From the NCBI GenBank assembly GCA_037720595.1, contig JBBJLW010000006.1, positions 85,474 to 149,473 of the forward strand: DNA of 64,000 bases, read 5' to 3'. Source of the DNA: Gaiellasilicea sp037720595 (GTDB lineage Bacteria; Actinomycetota; Thermoleophilia; Gaiellales; Gaiellaceae). Positions 37,001 through 44,534 of this stretch are shown here, in pieces (the first letter of the stretch is position 1; every line of letters begins with the position of its first letter). The translations under genes and the position numbers were made by a program. The notes beneath the pieces are model-generated. The model was not told where the DNA came from. It ran no database searches and worked only from the letters and a program-made list of their open reading frames with translations.

Positions 37001-37981
37001 CTTCGCCGAGTTGACGTCAGCGTTCGCGGGCATTGCACTGAGGTCGAACCTGAGGGCGCTGCGGGAAGCGGAGGTGTCGTTCGTCCCGACCCAGAGTCGG
37101 TCTCGAACGTAAACGAGGCAGTCCGGATCGTAGGAGGGGCAGGGCGCGTAGAAGTCGACGGCCTGCGAGGGCGGCTGGATGAGAATCGTTGGATCGAGCG
37201 AGACCGGGAAGCGGCGCTCGGCAGCTTGTAGCCACTTTGCGTCGAGGCTGAGCTCGAGGGTCAGACGCTGACCGGTTCGCTCGATGTTCAACTTCGCCGC
37301 GCCGTCCGGTGCGCGTGCGCCCGTGGCGTCCGACGCGTACGGCGCTTCGAAGACGAACAGGGGCGCTTCCTCCTGTTCCGTGAAAAGTGCCCACGACCCC
37401 TGTTGGAGCTTCTCGATCCGTATTGCCGGCTTTTCGGGCAGAGAGAGCGAGAATCGGTATGACGTCGGCGCCGAACGATCCGCGAGATGGAGCGTCTCCT
37501 TGACGCCGTCGGCGACGATGTCGTAGCGGACGTCGACGCCGGCAAGGGCGTTCTCATATCCAATCTGGCGTAGCCCCTTGTTGCCGCTCTTACGCGCGGC
37601 TCCCTCAAGCGTCAGCCCGAATCGGCTGCCACGAACATCGAAGGAGAGGAAGTCTTCGCTGAGCTCCTGCCTGAAGCGCACCTTGAACGCGTTTGCCTTG
37701 TTTTCGAAGGCGAAGCCAGGCTCAGTTGAAGAGATCAATTCCGAGTCGATGGGCTGCCACCGGTTGTCGATGTCCTTGTAGTTCACCGCACCCTCGAACG
37801 CCTCCGTCTTGAAGATACCCTCGGCGTTTACAAACGTCCGCGACGTCGCAGTCCGCTTCGTGGCGATCTCCGTCCAGATCGGATCAACGGCCCGTGCCGA
37901 CTGATCCAGATCGAAGGAGGCGGAAACCGCGAGAACCATCAGCGCGACCAAGAGCGCGCGAAGGCAGAAACGACCCCTCAT
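34067..37981 (-). CDS. Large secreted DNRLRE-domain protein sharing the RHS N-terminal region
   Basis: A 1,304-residue protein from ATG 37981 (GGGGG upstream; signal FCLRALLVALMVLAVSASF). The first ~800 residues are co-linear with the giant RHS protein: KRTATSRTFVNAEGIFKTEAF, RFPVSLDPTILIQPP, CLVYVRDRLWVG, FIGECVYT, RATEPLGASGPVIAGRTYVG, a fibronectin-like unit (KYEVHRSFTAGF) and a second DNRLRE domain. RHS repeats and core are absent. The C-terminal ~500 residues are unrelated: FGVHHMRGSGGPTFNLRAD, KYRWRFSREIVKLWTSVTTY, TRVRWDYQHQ. That part may be an enzyme or adhesin of unknown type. It is co-translated with the TolB-like gene. Confidence 0.8.
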   Translation of the reverse strand: MRGRFCLRALLVALMVLAVSASFDLDQSARAVDPIWTEIATKRTATSRTFVNAEGIFKTEAFEGAVNYKDIDNRWQPIDSELISSTEPGFAFENKANAFKVRFRQELSEDFLSFDVRGSRFGLTLEGAARKSGNKGLRQIGYENALAGVDVRYDIVADGVKETLHLADRSAPTSYRFSLSLPEKPAIRIEKLQQGSWALFTEQEEAPLFVFEAPYASDATGARAPDGAAKLNIERTGQRLTLELSLDAKWLQAAERRFPVSLDPTILIQPPSQAVDFYAPCPSYDPDCLVYVRDRLWVGTNDTSASRSALRFDLSAMPANADVNSAKLDAYFIGECVYTNAAGGACPATSHQIDVHRMTVPWSEGNATTLTTLARNMSYDTDPTKKVSTTLPSGAAPQWLNWDVTNIVDGWFGSGGANNGFLLKRATEPLGASGPVIAGRTYVGTNLDESQRPKLEVTYTGAPAVELETPLVVNATGAVLKWSPFGGAGAFAKYEVHRSFTAGFTPSSSTLLATITNQATTTYTDTTGEPETTQSYRVVTNSIASNEQIVSLPLEGQVTKIVQPTAADGKATSISSDSSDAMRACKNAGADSDLRVGTAASLRERGLMQFDLSFVPSGAEVLDAEMSLWDAAAAPGDEMIDVRPLNAAWDEGASSRSDAGCAGAGATWNQATGTAAWSGAGGDFDADQWGSLSRTDGAPGRWDSFDVTGLVASWRNGTRANYGLILVADDAGGSSTHITSYASDNNTQPVLRPRLAVTYALAAAEDGAGYEAGTDGASPSGYVTPIDDSSAVHHPDGVIGLQSLQAAGAPYTEPVDFWTNQDGITFLNDDGAWTILWKCIGPTAGDPGAARTVGPGYISTFDDRHFKPVVTGQPVTRYNTRLIDGYQPSRYTVGTNVERHIADAGGLGIFGVHHMRGSGGPTFNLRADQNDWSGVKRGQAIEGQKCGSTPHPTAKEGGVYDVKIENCTQTNFANCPTSTWVSGTKGTLGAVGRMDIDVWFREGRGVESTGYGKDGRGLFLVKYRWRFSREIVKLWTSVTTYAKPDANGTPFVAEPKFVTSITGKDGPERSGPPYLAGEFPRVALFNRQGGSFVRGFQGAVVRNAVVVQTEHTRETGRTRVRWDYQHQRPSPNGRCALDSTENACLSVVSRAYRSSDIIAGNIGGNSKLSPPWQSGNMASGLTDGGGLDAWAVRSKGRAAARASDSLGGGRAWSCNGASPKATGVRRWEIAGRKNRVTVRDANNFKVNPDSYKPSSATMFHGWEAGSGAYDCETLYRAYGSQGESFGWFATFDLNDGYPADLTFK

Positions 37982-38126
37982 CTGTGACCCCCAAAGACAC
38001 AAGCGGCGAAGCGCTGACGACCTGCGCTGACGATGCGGGCGGTACCGTACCCCTACTTCTTTACTGCGTCAAGTAAATGCTTGGCGACGCGGACGAGGTG
38101 CGCCAAACGACTACGTCCGCCCACGC

Positions 38127-38333
38127 TCATGGCTCGATGTCCGAAAGGATCCGCTGCGCGAGGGCCTTGTCGCGCTGGAGGACGGCAAGCAACGCCCGCA
38201 TCACCACACTCGCGTCCGTCTCCGCATCGAACGCGAAACGCTTCAAGAACCGATGCTGCTCCCGGGAGAGATCTAGCGTATAGCGAACAGGCTTGGTCGC
38301 CGGCTCACCCTTAGAAGAACCTCGCCGCGTCAC
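38127..38333 (-). CDS. Small RHH-like or partition-associated protein
   Basis: A 68-residue protein from GTG 38333. After a basic tail the sequence KPVRYTLDLSREQHRFLKRFAFDAE has the strand-helix start of ribbon-helix-helix or PSK-type DNA-binding proteins, followed by a helix DASVVMRALLAVLQRD. Proteins like this are often encoded by plasmids and integrative elements next to ParA or TA genes; none is adjacent here. The upstream frame is open but not protein-like. Confidence 0.5.
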   Translation of the reverse strand: MTRRGSSKGEPATKPVRYTLDLSREQHRFLKRFAFDAETDASVVMRALLAVLQRDKALAQRILSDIEP

Positions 38334-38542
38334 CAAACACGACCTCGAGAACGCGTCCCAGGACGCTGGTTGCCGCTCGCCTCGCCGCAGATAACGCGCG
38401 CTCCCTCCGCTCGAGCTAACAGCAGCCACCACGCACCGCCGCAAGCTGACTCAACCGGAACCGCGAGCCGCAGAGCCGCGCAGCACCGGTCACCAATGGC
38501 TGACATCCTAGTAGGGCGACGCGCAGACCGGTGCCAGCCCAG

Positions 38543-38980
38543 CTAGTCGCGGCTCCTCGACACCGCCTCCGAGCGGATCAGGAGAGCGCGCACGGACGAG
38601 GGCCACCACTGTCGGCCACCCTGCGAGGTGGGGATGCAGTCCGTGTTGAGCCGGCGCGCGATCTCCCCCAGGCTCGCCCCCTCCGCGTGCTCTGCGCGGA
38701 TTCGTACGATCAGGTCGGGCGCAAGCCCCGGCCTGCGACCCGGACGCACGGCCCGCGCACGCCGCGTACGCGCTTGTCGACGTTCGGTGAGATAGCGCTC
38801 GAGCTCGGCGATCGGGATCAGCCTGGCTCCCCACTCCGTTTGCACGGTCGCGATCGCCGGGACGACCCGACGGTCGAGTGTCGCCAGGCTAACGCCGAGC
38901 GCCTGCGCCGCCTGCTCGCGCGTATAGGCGAGCCGGACAACCCGCCGGCGAGCTGGACGTCCTGCTCCGGCTCCCCGCTG
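38543..38980 (-). CDS. HTH protein with excisionase and recombinase-like halves, start unclear
   Basis: The frame reads RRRVVRLAYTREQAAQALGV, then SLATLDRRVVPAIATVQTEW and ARLIPIAELERYLTERRQ, an excisionase-type wing, followed by LAPDLIVRIRAEHAEGASLGEIARRLN and WPSSVRALLIRSE, which is the HTH/linker of serine recombinases. A GTG at 38845 would make only the second part; my reading extends the same frame to about 38980 but finds no convincing start there. It overlaps the ImmA remnant in another frame. Confidence 0.5.
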   Translation of the reverse strand, partial: QRGAGAGRPARRRVVRLAYTREQAAQALGVSLATLDRRVVPAIATVQTEWGARLIPIAELERYLTERRQARTRRARAVRPGRRPGLAPDLIVRIRAEHAEGASLGEIARRLNTDCIPTSQGGRQWWPSSVRALLIRSEAVSRSRD

Positions 38981-39207
38981 CGCCGGGTCGTGTGACGCTG
39001 CGCCTTCTCGCTCTTTCGCCGCTGCAGCAGGTGCTCGACCTCTTCTGGAGCGCGTTCGCGTAGGTCGTCGAGCATGACGACAGGTATCTCGAGGTGGGTC
39101 GCCAACTCGAGCGGGTCGAACCGCTCGTGCGGGGCGAGGCCGAGTTCGCCCCGCACAGCGAGCGAGATCGTCTCCAACTCGGACTTGAACCCGTGCCTGA
39201 GGGCCAC
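38818..39207 (-). pseudogene. Truncated ImmA/IrrE-type metallopeptidase
   Basis: The first ~50 residues from GTG 39207 (LRHGFKSELETISLAVRGEL, then FDPLELATHLEIPVVMLDDL) match the start of ImmA/IrrE (COG2856) proteins. The zinc-binding HExxH domain that should follow is missing; after EEVEHLLQRR the frame runs on top of the excisionase-like gene. It is the usual partner of the preceding XRE gene, so this was an XRE-ImmA regulator/protease pair that has lost its catalytic domain. Confidence 0.65.
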
Positions 39208-39222
39208 CCGCTGCGACCCCGG

Positions 39223-39576
39223 CTACTTCTCTGCCAGTTGGTCATAGGCGGCGCGGAGAATGGTCTCTATCGCCTCTGCGCTCTTCGGCTTCAATGCCCG
39301 GTCGGCGCGCAGGTAGGTTGAGATGACGGCCACGGTCTCCTCCGCCTCGGCCTCGGTCGGGGCGTCGCCGGCGGTGAATCGCTCAGCGGCGATGCCAAGC
39401 CAGCCGACCAGCGTCAAGAACGTGTCGACGTCCGGCCGCCGCCCTTGGGCCATGCGTGTGAAGACCGATGGTGAGACGTCGATCTCGCCAGCGAGGTCGC
39501 GCCAGCTCATCTCCTCGGTCCTGCGCTTGGAATCGAGCGCCGCGTAGAGCGCCCCCACGTTGATTTGTCGCTTCAT
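39223..39576 (-). CDS. XRE-family transcriptional regulator
   Basis: A 117-residue protein; ATG 39576 follows GGGAGCAAGG. The HTH covers LYAALDSKRRTEEMSWRDLAGEIDV and SPSVFTRMAQGRRPDVDTFL. A helical tail follows. It ends 16 nt before the ImmA remnant. By family knowledge such repressors are cleaved by their ImmA partner; with that partner truncated the switch should be stuck unless ImmA is supplied elsewhere. Confidence 0.85.
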   Translation of the reverse strand: MKRQINVGALYAALDSKRRTEEMSWRDLAGEIDVSPSVFTRMAQGRRPDVDTFLTLVGWLGIAAERFTAGDAPTEAEAEETVAVISTYLRADRALKPKSAEAIETILRAAYDQLAEK

Positions 39577-39670
39577 CCTTGCTCCCTTCGTTGAGCTGCG
39601 TTCTACAATAGCAACAGCGTTGCCTAATTGCAACGTTCTCCGAAGGAGACACCGTTCTCCTCTCGAAACG

Positions 39671-40552
39671 TCATGAGAATCCCAGCCGGCGCCGCAACTG
39701 GATAAGCCGGTTCTGGACAAAGACGTCGAAAGCCGTGCGGCTCGGGCCGTTCAGGTCGAGCCGTCCCCACCATTCCGGCCCGCAGACGAGGATGGCCTTG
39801 CCAAGAGGAATCTGGTCGAAGGAGTTGATGTTGTTGGCTAGGGCCGCCTCGCGGAAGCGTTGCGCCTCGCCCGGCATAGCCTGGCTGAGGTCCTCGATCG
39901 ACACGGTCTGCGGGTCTCCCATGCGCAAAAACTGGCCCGCGTCGACCAAGAGACGCGTGTCGAGCTGGATCCCGAGCGCCCGAAGTGCCTGCTGCGACCA
40001 CTGCTCGACCGCGTCGCGATCACTTCGCTCAAGAAAGGTGAACCCACACTGAGCCCAGTACCAGCGCCCCGTCTCGAGTGCCGCAAGAACGACGACGTAG
40101 CGCATCTCGAGCTCGTCGAAGAAGTCAAACGAGGTCTTAAGTACCGCCGGGGCGATGGCATAATTTCGGTACGGCTCGAAGACGGACAGGTACTCGTGAT
40201 GCACGAAGCGGCGGCGGAGGAACAGCCGCCGCATGATCAGCGCGACGGGGTTGCTCTCGATCTCCAGCACCGCGCTGAACCCGATGAGTCCGCCGTGGTC
40301 GAGCGAGGCCTCGCATGGGACCAGGTTCGAGACGCCGCTGGGGACGAGAAGCAGCCGCGAGTTTGGGAACGGCGAGAACGCGTCGAACACCTCTTGGAAG
40401 GCGGCCTGGTGCTCGGGAACGTTGAGATCGACTCGCCCGCCGAGGCGACGAATGCGCCAGAGAAGCTGCTGTCGCAGCCGCGCTCGCCCGCGATTGGCGC
40501 GCAGCTCATCGATCTCGCGTAGCGCAACCAGGTCGACGCCGGGAATTCCCAC
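39671..40552 (-). CDS. Unknown protein partnered with the HEPN-motif protein
   Basis: A 293-residue soluble protein from GTG 40552 (MGIPGVDLVALREIDELRAN). It starts with a basic helix (RGRARLRQQLLWRIRRLGG), then alpha/beta segments (SRLLLVPSGVSNLVPCEASL, EMRYVVVLAALETGRWYWAQ, GKAILVCGPEWWGRLDL). I recognise no family or catalytic signature; a GNAT-like or nucleotide-binding fold is conceivable. It is downstream of the HEPN gene with a 78-nt gap on the same strand, so the two probably form an operon. Confidence 0.6.
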   Translation of the reverse strand: MGIPGVDLVALREIDELRANRGRARLRQQLLWRIRRLGGRVDLNVPEHQAAFQEVFDAFSPFPNSRLLLVPSGVSNLVPCEASLDHGGLIGFSAVLEIESNPVALIMRRLFLRRRFVHHEYLSVFEPYRNYAIAPAVLKTSFDFFDELEMRYVVVLAALETGRWYWAQCGFTFLERSDRDAVEQWSQQALRALGIQLDTRLLVDAGQFLRMGDPQTVSIEDLSQAMPGEAQRFREAALANNINSFDQIPLGKAILVCGPEWWGRLDLNGPSRTAFDVFVQNRLIQLRRRLGFS

Positions 40553-40630
40553 GGGCTGATCCTCTCCCCATCCGCCCGAACATGCGTTACACCTGTGTCG
40601 GCCGCCGTAGGCCTGATCCAGGTCAGTCCG

Positions 40631-42538
40631 TCAGGCCGGATGCTCGACGCCATAAAGCACACGGTCGACAGGCATCTCGCCGTTGTCGAGCCGCCAGACC
40701 GTCAGTCGCGATCGAGCACGCCCGCGCTCGATCGCCTCGATCAGATCCTCGCCAGTTCCGGCGCCCTCGACGGACTGTGCGACCACATAGCCGGCGATAC
40801 GCGCGACGAAGCGGTCGACGCTGGCCACGACATCTGACACGGTCTTGACGCCGTGGACGACTGCGTTGCGCTGTCGTAAGGCGCGGTCGAGGAGAATCAT
40901 GAAGCGCTGCTCGAACTCGCGAAGTCGTTCGTGGGCCGCGGCTGGATGAGCGGCGTACTTGGCCGCCTCGCGCAGGCGCCGCCGCTCGAATCGGGACGTC
41001 CGCGGGATCAGCGGCTCAATTTTCGCCGCCGTCCGTAGAAAGGCACCCAGGGAAATGGTGAAGCGAAGGTCGTCGCGGACGAGCCACTGCTCGAGCCGAT
41101 CAAGTTGCTTGTGATCATGCCGGCGTATGGCCAGCTCGCAGTCGTGTGCGAGTTCGAACAGTTCACTGTCGAACTGGTCGAGCGCCCAGAACTCACAGAA
41201 GTAACGCTTCACGGCGTCGTTCCAGCGCTCGTGGCCGGGCATCGGAAGCGCTCGCTCGAAGGCACGGACGTGCAGGGCGACGCGCTGAGCCGGGTCGACC
41301 TGCTTGCGCGTCGCCTCGTACCAGCGCACCTCGCCAATTGCGTCGATTGCAGTGGCGTCACCCTCGGCAACGAGGTCTGCGAACCGCTTGTCGAGCGATT
41401 CGAGCGCCTCGCCTGTACCCTCGTGAAGCGGTAGTGCGCTGGGCTCGTTGTCGTACTCGGCGGAATCGACGAACCCGAAGGATCCTCCCCAGTTACCGAA
41501 GGTCCCGCTCGCATCGCTGACCGTGCCAGCGTAGACGGCCACCCCGGCGAGGAGCTTCCAGGCGGAGCCGCCTATGCGGAACGTTCCCGCATCGACGATT
41601 GCCGACACGAGTTCGCGCGCCCACGCCTGAGGCGCCCGTCCGTGAGCCCATGGGTTGCGGGTTCCTTGCGCTCGGGGACCCGTCAACTCGACACGGGCGT
41701 AGACGTGGTGCTCAGCGTCGTCGTTGGGCTTGATCTGAACGATGGAGAACTCGTCGAGCTCGAACGGAAGATCGGCCTCAGGGATCCGAGCCATGTACTC
41801 CTGACTCATCACAGCCTCAGGCCAAAGCCGGTGCGAGAAGAACTGCACCTGCCCGACACGCAGGTATCCGTTGGGGATATCGGCATCGGCGAAGATGAAC
41901 CAGGCAACCTGTGCACCACGACTGGGCGGGAATAGCAGCACCTCCTCAACGTCGTCGAATTCGCCGGCGCGAACAAGCTCCCGCAAACGCATTTCGCGCC
42001 ACCGCCACTCGTGGCCCAGCGCCTCCTCGATCTCCCGAAGCTGCAGAGCACGCAGACGTGCGACCTCTTCGCTGAGCCCGCCTCGGGCTGCGGCAAGAAG
42101 GTCACGCCAGGCCGCCTGCGAGGACACCGGCCGAAGCAATCGCTCACGCAGAATCTTGGTCGCGTTCAGCAGGCGGATGACGCCACCACGCGTATCGTGG
42201 AGCAAGTCGGGCAGATCGGCGAGCTCGCCGTGGAAGTAGTCGTAACGGGTCGGCTCGAGCGCCCGACGCAGCTCTGGTCCGAGACCTGTCAACGCACGTT
42301 GGACGTCTGCCCGTAGCGAATTTCGATCGTGCAGTTGGGGTGGTCGCCGGCCGGTACGAATCGATTCACAGACTGCAATCACTTCGCCGAGCGCGGCAAG
42401 CGGGCGAAGTACATGAACGAGGCTGTCCGGGGCCGTCCGCAGGTACTCCTCGAGCAGCCCCGCGTGGCCCGCACCGACGGGGTCGGTCGGCAACTGAGGC
42501 TGTTCGTCCAGATTGCTGGAGGCTGCAGATTCGTCCAT
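40631..42538 (-). CDS. Large HEPN-motif protein, candidate RNase effector
   Basis: A 635-residue protein. The N-terminal ~200 residues are helical (YDYFHGELADLPDLLHDTRG; RLRALQLREIEEALGHEWRW). A beta-rich centre follows (EVLLFPPSRGAQVAWFIFAD; FSIVQIKPNDDAEHHVYARV). The last ~200 residues are helical and contain ALRQRNAVVHGVKT, an R-x4-H motif typical of HEPN ribonucleases and of ApeA-like effectors. If catalytic it would cut RNA upon activation, possibly controlled by the central domain. The motif is short and a HEPN fold cannot be proven by eye. The gene lies among XRE, ImmA and nucleotidyltransferase genes, as expected in a defence region. Confidence 0.6.
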   Translation of the reverse strand: MDESAASSNLDEQPQLPTDPVGAGHAGLLEEYLRTAPDSLVHVLRPLAALGEVIAVCESIRTGRRPPQLHDRNSLRADVQRALTGLGPELRRALEPTRYDYFHGELADLPDLLHDTRGGVIRLLNATKILRERLLRPVSSQAAWRDLLAAARGGLSEEVARLRALQLREIEEALGHEWRWREMRLRELVRAGEFDDVEEVLLFPPSRGAQVAWFIFADADIPNGYLRVGQVQFFSHRLWPEAVMSQEYMARIPEADLPFELDEFSIVQIKPNDDAEHHVYARVELTGPRAQGTRNPWAHGRAPQAWARELVSAIVDAGTFRIGGSAWKLLAGVAVYAGTVSDASGTFGNWGGSFGFVDSAEYDNEPSALPLHEGTGEALESLDKRFADLVAEGDATAIDAIGEVRWYEATRKQVDPAQRVALHVRAFERALPMPGHERWNDAVKRYFCEFWALDQFDSELFELAHDCELAIRRHDHKQLDRLEQWLVRDDLRFTISLGAFLRTAAKIEPLIPRTSRFERRRLREAAKYAAHPAAAHERLREFEQRFMILLDRALRQRNAVVHGVKTVSDVVASVDRFVARIAGYVVAQSVEGAGTGEDLIEAIERGRARSRLTVWRLDNGEMPVDRVLYGVEHPA

Positions 42539-42828
42539 GCGGGCACGGTACTCCGACCGCCAGCGGCTCTACGGGAGACGCCCGCTCTACCCGTTGTCCG
42601 CCACAAGCGGTCGCTCGTCGGCGAAGAACGACGAAGCGACAGGTCAGCTCGTGCAGATTCGCGCCGGGACGGATCGTGTTTCCGGGAAAGATCGTCCGGG
42701 CTACCGAAAATGTCGGGTGCGGGATGGCTGCGGGGAACGACTGAGATCCGCGCGATACCGCGACGGTCTCGACATCGAAGGCCAGCGGATGCCTCTCCCC
42801 GGAAATCGGGCACTGTGCTAGTGGGGCG

Positions 42829-43329
42829 TCACAGGTCTAGACCGAGGCCGCGCTCGAGTTCTGCGACCCGCCGGAGCGCGTGGAGCTTAGAGATGTCTTG
42901 CTCGCAGCCCAGCGCCCCGAGCATGCGGGCGATGCCGGTGGAGGCGATCGATGGGCGGAGACCGCGACCCAGGTACTCGCGGGTGGCGGCGCGGCGGAGG
43001 TCCTCGTAGCCACGGGTGCCTGCCGGCTGGGACACGACCTCGAGCTCGCCCTGGGGGCTCGTCAGCTCGACGATCGCCTCTCGGCCCAGCGAGTCCTCGT
43101 CGAGGTCGAGCGGCCGGCCGTCGGCGCGCCCGGCTCCGAGATCGATTAGCGCTCCCTCGAGGCGGCCTAGGTTCTCGTTCCGGGCCGAAGGAACGAGGTC
43201 GATCCCGTCCGGAAGCTCTTCGGCACCGCGGACGACGCGGGCGAACGAGCCGACCACGATGTAGCTGACGCGCCGCCGCTCGAGTGCGGCGAGGACCGTG
43301 TAAGGATCGAACGGTGCCGGCTCGACCAT
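42829..43329 (-). CDS. Nucleotidyltransferase-fold protein of an XRE/NTase toxin-antitoxin-like pair
   Basis: A 166-residue protein. YIVVGSFARVVRGAEELPDGIDLVPS is a minimal nucleotidyltransferase motif (GS followed by a D-x-D-like DGID), with a later acidic region DLDEDSLGREAIVEL. ATG 43329 lies just after the stop of the XRE gene, on the same strand. Such NTases either adenylylate partners or act as toxins in AbiE/MNT-like systems. Only one of the two Asp positions of a DxD pair is convincing, so it may be a degenerate enzyme. Confidence 0.65.
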   Translation of the reverse strand: MVEPAPFDPYTVLAALERRRVSYIVVGSFARVVRGAEELPDGIDLVPSARNENLGRLEGALIDLGAGRADGRPLDLDEDSLGREAIVELTSPQGELEVVSQPAGTRGYEDLRRAATREYLGRGLRPSIASTGIARMLGALGCEQDISKLHALRRVAELERGLGLDL

Positions 43330-43333
43330 GCGG

Positions 43334-43627
43334 CTATCTCGCTTGCTTCGAACGCGTCTGCAGGATCCGTTGCACCCGTCGCTCGGGCGAAAGCAAGACG
43401 TTCTTGCGCAGCCGCTCTACCGCGGAGTCGTCGCGGGCGACGAGCTCGAGCGGGAGCTCGAAGCCGCAGGCGTGGATGATGTCGAGGAAGTTATCGACGC
43501 TGGGCGACACCGCTCCTTGCTCCCAGCGGGCGATCACGGAGCGCTCGCGTCCGCTTCGTTCCGCTAGCTCGTACTGTGTTAGTCCTGCGCGTAGTCTCGC
43601 TTCCCGGATCAGATCGCCGCCTCGCAT
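43334..43627 (-). CDS. XRE-family regulator (antitoxin-like)
   Basis: A 97-residue protein with a textbook HTH: GDLIREARLRAGLTQYELAERSG, then RSVIARWEQGAVSPSVDNFLDII. The tail contains SPERRVQRILQTR. It probably represses its own promoter: an inverted repeat GAGAGT...ACTCTC spans 43632-43657 directly upstream of the ATG. It is followed immediately by the NTase gene. Confidence 0.85.
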   Translation of the reverse strand: MRGGDLIREARLRAGLTQYELAERSGRERSVIARWEQGAVSPSVDNFLDIIHACGFELPLELVARDDSAVERLRKNVLLSPERRVQRILQTRSKQAR

Positions 43628-43631
43628 GCGG

Positions 43632-43722
43632 GAGAGTCTACTGCGTTGGACACTCTCAACGTTCAGGGCGCGTATTTGCGACTATGCCTCATTCCGTCTC
43701 TTAGGAGATTCCGCGACGATGA
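43632..43722. repeat. 90-bp direct repeat, left copy (XRE upstream region)
   Basis: Starts GAGAGTCTACTGCGTTGGAC and ends near GCGACGATGA. A second, imperfect copy is at 46328-46419, sharing among others CTGCGTTGGACACT and GTTCAGGGCGCGTAT. This copy sits directly upstream of the XRE start, and includes its putative operator. The two copies bracket three genes. Confidence 0.75.
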
Positions 43723-43870
43723 TGTTCGCGAACGTGCCGTGCACGTACGTCAGGCCATTCGCCTTTGCGCCGTCGAGGTGTTGAGCCGCAAACTCTCTGT
43801 TCTTGCCGCCAACGAGCTTCTTGCGGTCCAGCTGCACGATCGGCCGGGCGGTCAGGAGCGCGGCGCTCAT
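43682..43870 (-). CDS. Possible 62-residue protein
   Basis: From ATG 43870: LTARPIVQLDRKKLVGGKNR, then FAAQHLDGAKANGLTYVHGT. The composition is protein-like, but the 3' end runs into the 90-bp repeat and there is no Shine-Dalgarno. It could be a decayed gene. Confidence 0.25.
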   Translation of the reverse strand: MSAALLTARPIVQLDRKKLVGGKNREFAAQHLDGAKANGLTYVHGTFANIIVAESPKRRNEA

Positions 43871-43962
43871 CTACACCTCATCGCTTCGAGAAAGCCGCAA
43901 GAGTTCCCTTGCGCGCCGCGTGCGTTGTGACTCGCGTCCGGTGCCACCTCTACTCTGCGTCG

Positions 43963-44406
43963 ATGCCTGTAATGCAGCTGTCTGACCACGTTGCTGAGGA
44001 GATGCGACGAGAGCATCCCGTGATCGCGCGGAGGGTCGCCGGGTTGGGCGAGCAGTCACAGCGGCTGCACTCACTGACCGAGCGCGTCGACCAAGAACTC
44101 GAGGATGCTCTGCGCATGCTCCGTGGAATCGAGGAGATGCTCGGGCTCGCGCCGCAGCTGTCCATCGACGCGTTCAGCGGCGAACTGCGCGGTCGGCGGC
44201 TCCGCGAGATCGCGGTCGAACTGCTACGGCAGCGGCGAGTGCCAGGGGACGTCGTCCACTACCGGGAGTGGTTCGACTTGCTCGTCGCGGCCGGCGTCCG
44301 AATCGCCGGCAAGGACCCCCTCGCGACATTCCTGACGCAGATCAGCCAAGCGCCCGAAGTGAAGTCGGTCAGACCCCGCTCGGGGCTCTACCGGCTTGCG
44401 GCCTAA
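43963..44406 (+). CDS. Small helical protein, possibly a DNA-binding accessory
   Basis: A 147-residue protein from ATG 43963 (another ATG at 43972). The first half is a coiled coil (RVAGLGEQSQRLHSLTERVD, LEDALRMLRGIEEMLG). The second half, LREIAVELLRQRRVPGDVVH and FDLLVAAGVRIAGKDPLATF, looks like a winged-helix. It is the first plus-strand gene after the repeat and precedes the metallo-beta-lactamase gene by 128 nt. Family unknown. Confidence 0.6.
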   Translation: MPVMQLSDHVAEEMRREHPVIARRVAGLGEQSQRLHSLTERVDQELEDALRMLRGIEEMLGLAPQLSIDAFSGELRGRRLREIAVELLRQRRVPGDVVHYREWFDLLVAAGVRIAGKDPLATFLTQISQAPEVKSVRPRSGLYRLAA

Positions 44407-44534
44407 CTGGCCCCCTTCGGACGACCACGCGCGAACATCGGCGTACGAAACGGACTGCCGTGCCGTCCGAGGCGGCTGCTTAGCTGTCTCACGTAGCTGG
44501 CTATACCTATCAAGGTCGCGAACGGAGGCCCGCG

